Positions 56,954 through 64,000 of a stretch of 64,000 bases of DNA are shown here, in pieces (position 1 is the first letter of the stretch; each line of letters begins with the position of its first letter). A model generated the notes under the pieces. That model was not told the DNA's origin, ran no database searches, and saw only the letters and a program-made list of their open reading frames with translations. The translations under genes and the position numbers were made by a program. The DNA comes from Paraburkholderia domus (lineage in GTDB: Bacteria > Pseudomonadota > Gammaproteobacteria > Burkholderiales > Burkholderiaceae). The stretch spans positions 124,001 through 188,000 of the forward strand of contig NZ_CAJNAT010000011.1 in assembly GCF_905220705.1 (NCBI RefSeq). The letters run 5' to 3'.

Positions 56954-57748
56954 GTGATTCGAAACTGGCTTGGCGGGGTGTTCTTTGCAGTGTGTTTCGT
57001 CAGTAATGCTTTCGCAGGCGGACCGGATTGCTCCCGGCCGTTTACGCTTGGATTGCACGATCACGGTCTGCTCTATTCGCTGGATACCGACACCGGTATC
57101 GACAAAGACTTCGCAGATGAGCTGATCCGGCGTAGCGGTTGCCAGATCAAGGTGAGTCTGATGTCACGCGCACGTATCTGGAAACTGATCGAGTCGGGTG
57201 CACTCGATTTCAGTCTTTCTGGAATTGCGAATGACGAACGCAATCAATATGCTTCGTTTGCGTGGTACTTCAGTAATAAATACTATCTGCTCGTGCGCAA
57301 GGACGCCGGTATCCAGAATGTCGCGGACTTCGAACACAATGAACACGCCCAGCTCGGCGTGATCCGCAGTTTTCGCTACAGCGCAACGGCGAACGAACTG
57401 GTCGACCGGCTGACGTCGGAAAACCGGGTAAGCCAGGCGGGCGGCCTCGAGCCCCTCTACCAGGCGCTTATTCTTCGGCAGATCCAGGGCATGATTATCG
57501 AGCCCTTCGATTACCCCGCGCTGGAAGAGAAAAAGATACGCGACGTGACGACGATCCTTGAGTTCAACGATCCTTCGGTGCCGCACGGTCTGATCATGTC
57601 GAAGAAAGCGCTTCCGGCCGCCGAACGGGAGAAATGGCGGGCGCTGGTCGATGAAATGCGTGCTGACGGAACGGTGCGTCGCATCTTCGAAAAGTACTTC
57701 AAGCCAGATCTGGCCAACTCCATGGTCGACTTCAAGGCGTCGCCGTGA
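56954..57748 (+). CDS. Periplasmic solute-binding protein (SBP family 3), sensory partner candidate
   Basis: A 264-residue exported protein: GTG start with ACGGAGG upstream, signal peptide cleaved after SNAFA (~21), then a type-3 binding-protein fold (FTLGLHDHGLLYSLD; GIDKDFADELIRRSGCQIKV; GALDFSLSGIANDERNQYASF; QLGVIRSFRYSATANELVDRL). Family members bind amino acids or small polar ligands for ABC import, but no permease or ATPase gene is near. Its stop overlaps the GTG of the downstream CHASE-GGDEF-EAL gene by four bases. It therefore probably delivers a ligand signal to that membrane protein rather than feeding a transporter, like NspS with MbaA in Vibrio cholerae. The ligand is unknown. 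Confidence 0.88.
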   Translation: MIRNWLGGVFFAVCFVSNAFAGGPDCSRPFTLGLHDHGLLYSLDTDTGIDKDFADELIRRSGCQIKVSLMSRARIWKLIESGALDFSLSGIANDERNQYASFAWYFSNKYYLLVRKDAGIQNVADFEHNEHAQLGVIRSFRYSATANELVDRLTSENRVSQAGGLEPLYQALILRQIQGMIIEPFDYPALEEKKIRDVTTILEFNDPSVPHGLIMSKKALPAAEREKWRALVDEMRADGTVRRIFEKYFKPDLANSMVDFKASP

Positions 57749-60543
57749 TCAGGGTACGCTCAGTCCTGCTGCCGTTGCTGGTTTTATCCGCGTCGCTCTG
57801 CGTGACCTGGATCGTATGGAATCACGAACGGCAAGCGACTCGCAAAGAGCTTCGCACTCAGTTTAATTACACCATGAGTGATGCGGTAGGTCGCGTCGAA
57901 CAACGCATGGCGACCTACGAGCTTATGTTGCGAGGCGTGCAGAGCCTGTTTGCCGCGAACGGAACGATCGATCGCGACAGGTTCCGGCGCTATGTGAGCG
58001 CGCTCAATCTTGACGCGAACTTTTCCGGGGTCCACGCCGTCGGGGTGATCGAATGGGTGCCCGTGGCGCGTAAAGCGGACCATATAGCGGGCATGCGGCA
58101 GGGCGGTATTCCAGACTACGCGATTCATCCCGACGGGCTGCGCCAGGACTATGCCCCGATCATTCAGCGCGAACCCTTTATTAGCGTCGCACGCAGCTCG
58201 CCTGGCTTTGACGCCTGGGACGAACCGGTACGGCGGTCTGCGATGGAGAAGGCCCGGGACTCCGGCATGGCGACCCTCTCGGGAAAGGTGCGGCTTACGG
58301 TCGACATGGGAGCAGACCCTCGGCCGGGGTTCATCATGTACCTGCCGATCTACGCGTCCGGCAAGGCGCAGGACAACCTGGCGCAACGTCGGGCGAACAT
58401 TATTGGTTGGGTCTATGCATCGTTCCGTATGCGCGATGTGATGGCCAGTCTCTACGGTGAACAGCCACCCGGCGTTTCGCTGGCCATTTACGATGGCGTA
58501 GAGCCATTGGAGGCAGCGCTGCTGCATCGCACTTCAGATGCAAACAACCGGCACGGGCCCGCACTCATATCCGCCAACGAATATCTGGTCGTGGACGGGC
58601 ACGACTGGATGTTGTCGATGAGCGCCTTCGACGAATTTCGATCCCGGTTAGGACGTAATGCGGAGGCGTTAATTGCAGGCGCCGGCACGGGGTTGAGTCT
58701 GCTGCTGGCGCTTCTCACGTGGCTCATGATGACGGGACGTGAGCGTGCCATACGGCTGGCGTCGGCGATGACGCGGGAGTTGCGCGAAAACGAAGAGAAG
58801 TTTCGCGCCATTGCCGACTGCACGGTGAACCTGGAAATCTGGTGGGGGCCGGACGGCAAACCTCGCTGGATCAATCCGTCGGTCGATCACTACACGGGCT
58901 ACACCGTCGCCGAATGTATGGCGATGCGCGACTTCGCCCGCACGCTGATCCATCCCGAGGACATTTCGCGTGTTGCGCCGGAATTCAAAAAGGGGCTTCA
59001 GGGCTTTCGCGGCGACGATCTTGAATTCCGTTGCGTGCGCAAGGATGGATCGATTCTCTGGCTGTCGGTCTCCTGGGTTCCGATCAGCAATCAGAAGGGA
59101 GACTTCATCGGGTTTCGTACCAGCGGCCGCGATATTACGGAGCGCAAGAAGTCGGAGGAGAAGATCCGGGAACTTGCCTTCTATGACACGCTTACCCGCC
59201 TGCCCAATCGCGCGCTGCTTCTGGATCGCCTCAGGCAGTCAATGGTGGCGAGCCACCTGAACAAGGTCTGCGGCGCCCTTATGTTCATCGATCTCGATCA
59301 CTTCAAAACGCTGAACGATACGCTCGGGCATGACCAAGGCGATCTGCTCCTGCGACAGGTCGCGAATCGCCTGTCGAGCAGTGTCGATGAGGGCGACACG
59401 GTCGCGCGGGTCGGCGGTGACGAGTTTGTTGTGGTGCTGGGCAATCTGAGTCTGGACAAGGCGGTGGCGACAGCGGAAACCGAGGCGGCGGGGGAAAGAA
59501 TTCTCACCGTGCTGGGGTGTGCCTACGAGCTCAATGGCGTCCAGTTCCGGAGTACCGCCAGCATAGGCGTGACCGTATTCAATGGGGAGCAGACTTCCAC
59601 CGACGAGCTTTTCAAGCAGGCCGATCTCGCCATGTATAAATCGAAGGAGCGCGGCCGCAATGCCATGTGCTTCTTCGACCCTGCGATGCAGACGGCCGTG
59701 CTGAGGCGAGCCGAACTGGAGGTGGGGCTGCGCAGCGCGATTGAGGAGAACCGGATTGTCCTTCACTATCAGGCGCAGGTTGTCGACGGCGATCGCATAA
59801 CCGGTGCGGAAGCGCTTGCGCGCTGGGAGCATCCTGAGCGCGGCCTGATACCTCCGGGCGAGTTTATTCCGCTCGCCGAGGAGTCGGGGCTGATCCTCGA
59901 GATGGGGCGAACCGTATTGGCGTCCGCGTGCGCGCAACTGGCCCTGTGGGCGGCGCGGCCATCGATGGCGCATCTGTCGATAGCCGTGAACGTAAGCGCC
60001 CGGCAATTTCGCGAGCCGGACTTCGTAGACGGTGTGCTCGCGGTCATCAACCGGACTGGGGCGAGGGCGGACAGGCTGAAGATCGAGCTGACCGAGAGTG
60101 TTCTCGTTGAGAACGTGCAGGACATTATCGAAAAGATGACCGCCTTGCGAGCTCGAGGCGTGACGTTCTCACTGGATGACTTCGGGACGGGATATTCTTC
60201 GCTGGCTTACCTGAAACGCTTGCCATTAGACCAGTTAAAGATTGACCGGTCGTTCGTGCGCGACATTCTGGTCGACCCCAACGATGCTGACATCGCGAGA
60301 ACCATCGTGGCGCTTGCTCGAAGTTTTGACCTGGGTGTCATTGCCGAGGGCGTCGAGACGGAAGCACAAAGAGATTTTCTTGCCGTAGCCGGATGCCATG
60401 CCTATCAAGGTTTCCTCTTTTGCAAACCGCTGCCGATTCAGGGCTTTGAACAGTTTGTGAGCAGATTCAATTCCCATGCCCGGACGGAAGATCAGTCGAC
60501 AGGGCGTGATGAGAGACGCGTTGATTCAGGTACCGTATCCTGA
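57745..60543 (+). CDS. Membrane CHASE-PAS-GGDEF-EAL c-di-GMP enzyme
   Basis: A 932-residue inner-membrane signalling protein. Helix 1 (~6-25), then a periplasmic CHASE domain (~75-285, with VHAVGVIEWVPVARKADHIA and FIMYLPIYASGK), helix 2 (~312-331), a PAS domain (~345-470), GGDEF (557-561 intact) and EAL (Glu689-Ala-Leu, DDFGTGYSSL ~812, KIDRSFV). Both catalytic signatures look complete, so it may make and break cyclic di-GMP. The allosteric RxxD site before GGDEF is replaced by D548xxD551, so product inhibition should be absent. A GTG start overlaps the binding-protein stop. CHASE binds small molecules in other systems; periplasmic input could also come from the co-encoded binding protein. 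Confidence 0.93.
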   Translation: MIRVRSVLLPLLVLSASLCVTWIVWNHERQATRKELRTQFNYTMSDAVGRVEQRMATYELMLRGVQSLFAANGTIDRDRFRRYVSALNLDANFSGVHAVGVIEWVPVARKADHIAGMRQGGIPDYAIHPDGLRQDYAPIIQREPFISVARSSPGFDAWDEPVRRSAMEKARDSGMATLSGKVRLTVDMGADPRPGFIMYLPIYASGKAQDNLAQRRANIIGWVYASFRMRDVMASLYGEQPPGVSLAIYDGVEPLEAALLHRTSDANNRHGPALISANEYLVVDGHDWMLSMSAFDEFRSRLGRNAEALIAGAGTGLSLLLALLTWLMMTGRERAIRLASAMTRELRENEEKFRAIADCTVNLEIWWGPDGKPRWINPSVDHYTGYTVAECMAMRDFARTLIHPEDISRVAPEFKKGLQGFRGDDLEFRCVRKDGSILWLSVSWVPISNQKGDFIGFRTSGRDITERKKSEEKIRELAFYDTLTRLPNRALLLDRLRQSMVASHLNKVCGALMFIDLDHFKTLNDTLGHDQGDLLLRQVANRLSSSVDEGDTVARVGGDEFVVVLGNLSLDKAVATAETEAAGERILTVLGCAYELNGVQFRSTASIGVTVFNGEQTSTDELFKQADLAMYKSKERGRNAMCFFDPAMQTAVLRRAELEVGLRSAIEENRIVLHYQAQVVDGDRITGAEALARWEHPERGLIPPGEFIPLAEESGLILEMGRTVLASACAQLALWAARPSMAHLSIAVNVSARQFREPDFVDGVLAVINRTGARADRLKIELTESVLVENVQDIIEKMTALRARGVTFSLDDFGTGYSSLAYLKRLPLDQLKIDRSFVRDILVDPNDADIARTIVALARSFDLGVIAEGVETEAQRDFLAVAGCHAYQGFLFCKPLPIQGFEQFVSRFNSHARTEDQSTGRDERRVDSGTVS

Positions 60544-60576
60544 GCAATCTGAATCGAAGATAGCGGCGCAGGCTCT

Positions 60577-61254
60577 TCAATCGCGGCGAAGGGCCGCTTC
60601 GTCGCCACCGGCGGAAGCACGCCACTGAACGTTGAGCAGGTGCTCGCGCATACATCGGGCCGCTGCTTCACCATCGCGGGCCTTCATCGCGCTGACGATA
60701 TCCTGGTGTTGCTGGGCGAAAAAACGGCGTGTTTCCTGGGCTGAGGTCTTCTCACGCACCTCGGGTTTGACACGCATGCCGTTGATCACTTCCATCAGGG
60801 AAATGAGTGCGGGATTGCGTGTGGCCTGCCCGATCAGCAAATGAAATCGATGATCCCATTGTTGCCACTCTTCATCATTTTTTGCAGCGGCGTTTTTCCG
60901 CGCGCATTTTTCAAGTTCTAGCAAGTCGTCCCGGCTTGCCTTTGTGGCGGCGAGCTGTGCGAGTGCCGGCTCGAACAGCAGGCGCATTTCCGCGATGTCT
61001 GCCGGACTGGCGCCCGCACGAAGTCCACGTAGCGTCGGGGCGAATTTCAGCGGCCTCGCTCCCAGATAGGTGCCGCGGCCGACGCCGCGCCATACACGTC
61101 CTGACGCCTCCAGTGATGCAAGCGACGAGCGCAGCTCCCGCCGGCTGACTTTAAGGTCTTCCGCGAGCGTTCTTTCGGGCGGCAGTGCATCGCCGTCCTT
61201 GAGTTGATGGTCGGCAATATAGGTCAGCAGTCTGTCCAGTATCGAAACTTCCAT
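60577..61254 (-). CDS. GntR-family regulator (FCD type) of the gamma-glutamyltransferase cassette
   Basis: A 225-residue regulator. Helix-turn-helix ~5-65 (LKDGDALPPERTLAEDLKVSRRELRSSLASLE; GRVWRGVGRGTYLG), then an FCD domain with candidate metal ligands in WDHRFHLLIGQA, FFAQQHQDIV and MREHLLNVQW. ATG 61254, with AAGGA close upstream, is preferred over an in-frame TTG at 61272. It is divergent from the gamma-glutamyltransferase/MFS genes; two near-identical dyads in the gap (61266, 61422) are probable operators, one immediately upstream of its own start. It is convergent with the EAL gene, 33 bases away. Confidence 0.9.
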   Translation of the reverse strand: MEVSILDRLLTYIADHQLKDGDALPPERTLAEDLKVSRRELRSSLASLEASGRVWRGVGRGTYLGARPLKFAPTLRGLRAGASPADIAEMRLLFEPALAQLAATKASRDDLLELEKCARKNAAAKNDEEWQQWDHRFHLLIGQATRNPALISLMEVINGMRVKPEVREKTSAQETRRFFAQQHQDIVSAMKARDGEAAARCMREHLLNVQWRASAGGDEAALRRD

Positions 61255-61265
61255 TTTCCTTGCGC

Positions 61266-61285
61266 GAACCAATGTTTATTGGTTC
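61266..61285. promoter_or_regulatory. Palindromic operator, copy 1 (GntR)
   Basis: GAACCAAT-GTTT-ATTGGTTC is a perfect 20-base dyad 12 bases upstream of the regulator ATG, ideal for autorepression. It shares the extended sequence ACCAATGTnnATTGGTTCATAA with a second copy 154 bases away. Confidence 0.75.
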
Positions 61286-61320
61286 ATAACATACCATAGA
61301 CAAACCATCGGAGGTGAAGC

Positions 61321-61443
61321 ATGTGGACGTTTTTTGATCTGATAGTGTATGCATCATATCGGGTTAACACCGCGTGCAACCGGGCGCTGTTCACCGTAAT
61401 CTCATCGTTTATGGCGTTCGTACCAATGTCGATTGGTTCATAA
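61321..61443 (+). CDS. Possible 40-residue ORF between the two operators
   Basis: ATG at 61321 with an excellent Shine-Dalgarno sequence (CGGAGG, six bases upstream) opens a 40-codon frame ending TAA at 61443. The product starts MWTFFDLIVYASYRVN and has a hydrophobic second half (ALFTVISSFMAFVPMSIG), compatible with a small membrane peptide or a leader peptide for the downstream gene. Its 3' end lies over operator copy 2. No family is recognised, and codon use is less GC-rich at third positions than neighbours, so it may be chance. Confidence 0.3.
   Translation: MWTFFDLIVYASYRVNTACNRALFTVISSFMAFVPMSIGS
61422..61437. promoter_or_regulatory. Palindromic operator, copy 2 (upstream of gamma-glutamyltransferase gene)
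   Basis: ACCAAT-GTCG-ATTGGT, followed by TCATAA exactly as in copy 1. It lies 43 bases before the gamma-glutamyltransferase ATG, in a position to block its promoter. Confidence 0.7.
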
Positions 61444-61480
61444 ATAACAGATCGCTGGTCATTGCAAAAAGGAGTTGCGC

Positions 61481-63265
61481 ATGTCGTTTACAACCCGTCC
61501 GGAGCTGATTGGCACATTCGGCATGGTGGCCTCGACGCACTGGCTGGCGAGCGCGTCAGCAATGGCCGTTCTCGAGAAAGGGGGAAATGCGTTCGATGCG
61601 GCGGCCGCGGCGGGTTTTGTTCTGCAGATCGTTGAGCCGCACCTGAATGGTCCCGGCGGCGAGTTGCCGGTCGTGTTCTACAGTGCTCGCGAAAAACGTG
61701 TTCGCGTACTGTGCGGGCAGGGTGTGACGCCAGCGGGAATGACGATAGCGCGCATGCGTGAATTGGGTCTGGAAGTCGTTCCGGGTACGGGCTTGTTGCC
61801 CGCTGTCGTACCTGGAGCATTTGGCGCCTGGATGGTCATGCTGCGCGACTATGGGCAACTGCCGCTCGAGGAGGTCTTGAGCTATGCGATCGGCTATGCG
61901 GAGAACGGCTATCCGGTTCTCCCGCGGATGACGTCTTCGATTCTGGCAATCAAGGATTTCTTCCGGAGCGAATGGCCCACTTCGGCTGAGCAATGGCTGC
62001 GCAATGGCGACGCGCCGATGCCGAACCAATTGTTTGCGAATCCGGCGATTGCGCAGTCGTACAGGCGCATTCTGGAAGAGGCCAATACCCGCGGTGATCG
62101 TGCCGAACAATGCGAGCTTGCCCGCAAGGTCTTTTATCGCGGTTTCGTGGCCGAGGCGATCGACCGCTATTTCCGCTCAACCGCCGTTCTCGATACCTCC
62201 GGCCAGCGCAACCATGGTCTGCTCAATGCAGATGACCTCGCGCGTTGGGAGCCGTCCTATGAAGATCCGGTCTCATACGACTATGAGGGCTTACGCGTTC
62301 ACAAGACTGGCCCATGGGGCCAGGGACCGATGTTCCTGCAGCAGCTCGCGCTCCTTAAGGGTTTCGATCTCAGTGCAATGGACCCGATGGGACCGGATTT
62401 CGTGCACACGATCATTGAATGCTCGAAGCTCGCGTTCGCCGATCGTGAGGTGTTTTATGGCGATCCCGCGTTTGCGCATGTGCCGATGGATGTGCTTCTG
62501 AGTGATACCTACAACGACGAGCGTCGTCGATTGATCGATCCAGGTCGCGCGTCGTTCGAATTTCGTCCTGGCACGCTGGGCGATAGCGAGCGACGTGCCG
62601 CACTGATTATGGCCAATGCCGGAAGGCAACAGTCCGGCGGTTTCGGCCAGGGTGAACCGACGTTTGCACCGCTGCCTGAACTGCGCGGCGATACGGTTCA
62701 TCTCGACGTGGTCGACCGGTGGGGCAACATGGTCTCGGCAACACCGTCGGGTGGCTGGCTCCAGGCCTCGCCTGCCGTGCCCGGTCTCGGCTTTAACGTG
62801 ACCACGCGCGCGCAGATGTTCTGGATGGAGGAGGGGCTGCCGTCCTCGCTCGGCCCGGGGCGCCGCCCTCGCACGACGCTCTCGCCCACGCTTGTCACCC
62901 GTGAGGGCAAACCGTACGCGGCATTTGGCACACCGGGCGGCGACCAGCAGGATCAGTGGTCGATCCAGCTGTTTCTCCGGCACGTGCATGCCGGCATGAA
63001 CTTCCAGGCTGCCGTGGATTCACCCTCGTTCCAGACGGCGCATTTCCCCGGCTCCTTTTATCCGCGTTCGATGCAACTGGGCAAGATGTCCGCCGAGTCC
63101 AATTTTCCGGCAGACACGCTTGCCGCATTACGGGCGCTTGGACATGACCTGACCGTGGCCGAGCCCTGGTCGCTGGGCCGTGTTTGCGCAGTCGGCATCA
63201 GAAACGGTTTGATGCGTGGTGCAGCAACACCTCGTCAGATGCAGGCATACGCAATCGGGCGATAA
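61481..63265 (+). CDS. Gamma-glutamyltransferase-family N-terminal-nucleophile hydrolase
   Basis: A 594-residue member of the gamma-glutamyltransferase family, which self-cleaves into two subunits and transfers or hydrolyses gamma-glutamyl groups. The N-terminal part shows GGNAFDAAAAAGFVLQIVEPH and GPGGELPVVFY; the probable nucleophile is Thr405 in GDTVHLDVVDRWGNMVSAT, where the usual TTH is TVH. Later blocks are SLGPGRRPRTTLSPTLV and FGTPGGDQQDQW. No signal peptide is visible, unlike classical periplasmic GGT, so it may be a cytoplasmic relative acting on another amide. GGAG six bases upstream fixes ATG 61481. It is followed at 52 bases by an MFS importer, and controlled by two operators. 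Confidence 0.87.
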   Translation: MSFTTRPELIGTFGMVASTHWLASASAMAVLEKGGNAFDAAAAAGFVLQIVEPHLNGPGGELPVVFYSAREKRVRVLCGQGVTPAGMTIARMRELGLEVVPGTGLLPAVVPGAFGAWMVMLRDYGQLPLEEVLSYAIGYAENGYPVLPRMTSSILAIKDFFRSEWPTSAEQWLRNGDAPMPNQLFANPAIAQSYRRILEEANTRGDRAEQCELARKVFYRGFVAEAIDRYFRSTAVLDTSGQRNHGLLNADDLARWEPSYEDPVSYDYEGLRVHKTGPWGQGPMFLQQLALLKGFDLSAMDPMGPDFVHTIIECSKLAFADREVFYGDPAFAHVPMDVLLSDTYNDERRRLIDPGRASFEFRPGTLGDSERRAALIMANAGRQQSGGFGQGEPTFAPLPELRGDTVHLDVVDRWGNMVSATPSGGWLQASPAVPGLGFNVTTRAQMFWMEEGLPSSLGPGRRPRTTLSPTLVTREGKPYAAFGTPGGDQQDQWSIQLFLRHVHAGMNFQAAVDSPSFQTAHFPGSFYPRSMQLGKMSAESNFPADTLAALRALGHDLTVAEPWSLGRVCAVGIRNGLMRGAATPRQMQAYAIGR

Positions 63266-63317
63266 CTTTCGCGTTCGTCCCAGCAATCGTATCCATTTCC
63301 GTCAGGGAGAAAATGCC

Positions 63318-64000
63318 GTGTCTGCTATTGCCGCCCGTCTTGAGAGGCTGCCGTTATCAGGCTTTCATCGCAAGCTCCTGCTGATCGGCGGGCTAGGGTA
63401 TATGTTTGACGGACTCGATTCGTCATCGCTTGCGTTCCTGCTACCCGTCGTCAGCAAGCTATGGCACCTCACGAGTGCCGAGACCGGCCTCGTCGCGAGC
63501 AGCACCTACATCGGCTATTTTTTTGGGGCCTTTCTCTCGGGTGTGCTTGCAGATGTGATCGGCCGTCGCCGCATCATGATGAGCGCGCTGGCGATCTATT
63601 GCTGTGCGTCGCTCGCCAGCGCGACCGCGACTGACTGGCACACATTTTTCGCGTTACGCATCGTCGCAGGCTTTGGATCTGGCGCGGAGACGGTGGTGAT
63701 TGCGCCGTTCCTGGCTGAGTTCGTGCCGCGGCGTTACCGGGGCATCTTTTGCGGCGCACTGGTCGGCTTCATGTCGTTCGGCTATCTGGGGTCGTCCATT
63801 CTCGGCTTCACCGTCGTGCGCAACTTTGCCGATGGCTGGCGATATCTGGCGGTGGCGACTTCGTTGCCCGTCGTCATGCTTCTCTGGTGGCGAAGAACCC
63901 TGCCCGAATCACCGCGCTGGCTTGAAAGCCAGGGGCGGGCGGCTGAGGCGGACAGCATCGTGAGTGCAATCGAATCATGGTTTGCAAGTAAAGGCATCCA
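63318..64000 (+). CDS. MFS transporter, 3'-truncated by window
   Basis: An open frame from GTG 63318 (GGGAGA about nine bases upstream) runs off the window end with no stop after 227 codons. The product begins SAIAARLERLPLSGFHRKLL, continues GGLGYMFDGLDSSSLAFLLP in helix 1, has motif A as GVLADVIGRRRIM, RIVAGFGSGAETVVIAPFLA in helix 4, and ESPRWLESQGR after helix 6, the pattern of metabolite:proton symporters (sugar-porter/AAHS-like). It lies 52 bases after the gamma-glutamyltransferase gene and very probably imports that enzyme's substrate. An ATG at 63313 is out of frame. Confidence 0.85.
   Translation, partial: MSAIAARLERLPLSGFHRKLLLIGGLGYMFDGLDSSSLAFLLPVVSKLWHLTSAETGLVASSTYIGYFFGAFLSGVLADVIGRRRIMMSALAIYCCASLASATATDWHTFFALRIVAGFGSGAETVVIAPFLAEFVPRRYRGIFCGALVGFMSFGYLGSSILGFTVVRNFADGWRYLAVATSLPVVMLLWWRRTLPESPRWLESQGRAAEADSIVSAIESWFASKGI

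Noticed and set aside
56954..57748. Calling the binding protein part of an ABC importer
   Set aside because: No permease or ATPase gene in the flanks, and it is coupled to a signalling gene instead.

Overview
The window looks like a chromosomal segment of a Burkholderiaceae bacterium, most likely Paraburkholderia. The evidence is the high GC content, a malleobactin/ornibactin-type siderophore operon, the DUF2844-DUF3443 exported pair, many carboxylate/sugar-acid catabolic cassettes with paired regulators, and an intergenic repeat of a kind I recognise from that genus. No rRNA, tRNA, CRISPR array, insertion sequence or prophage was seen.

Layout. 1-18084: the distal part of a hydroxamate siderophore operon on the + strand. 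It holds a multimodular NRPS cut by the window start, a second NRPS, ornithine N5-hydroxylase, TonB receptor and N5-hydroxyornithine formyltransferase. The order matches orbI-orbJ-pvdA-orbA-pvdF of ornibactin but lacks orbK between orbJ and pvdA; nothing resembling orbL follows pvdF. This points to a malleobactin-like product. 18095-18385 is a dispersed-repeat/hairpin region. 18498-21204: a divergent MFS exporter and LysR pair. 21261-23453: an orphan siderophore receptor with a Fur-like box. 23860-26088: monomeric isocitrate dehydrogenase with a strong terminator. 26241-27811: a small conserved protein, an alpha/beta hydrolase and a LysR relic. 27853-33865: an acyl-CoA dehydrogenase / ADP-forming acyl-CoA synthetase / MFS operon divergent from an IclR regulator. 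33946-35807: an exported DUF2844-DUF3443 pair; the DUF3443 protein looks like a two-lobed pepsin-like protein. 36018-40062: LysR, CitMHS carboxylate transporter, AtuA/DUF1446 protein and its small partner. 40160-45093: a FadR-type GntR regulator and a glucarate/galactarate cassette (gudP-gudD-kdgD). 45158-47128: a DHA2 exporter and a truncated oxidoreductase relic. 47386-56539: a four-gene MdtABC-like RND efflux operon with an overlapping outer-membrane lipoprotein. 56954-60543: a periplasmic solute-binding protein translationally coupled to a CHASE-PAS-GGDEF-EAL membrane protein. 60577-64000: a GntR regulator, two matching palindromic operators, a possible 40-codon ORF, a gamma-glutamyltransferase-family enzyme and an MFS transporter running off the window.

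Most genes form compact units: a regulator divergent from transporter plus enzymes, often with ATGA/GTGA overlaps. The strongest candidate for an undescribed system is the binding-protein/c-di-GMP enzyme pair at 56954-60543, which has the architecture of the Vibrio NspS-MbaA polyamine sensor but different sensory modules. Second are the pepsin-like DUF3443 lipoprotein with its DUF2844 partner, and the GntR-operator-ggt-MFS cassette. All functional statements come from reading motifs; no database search was run.
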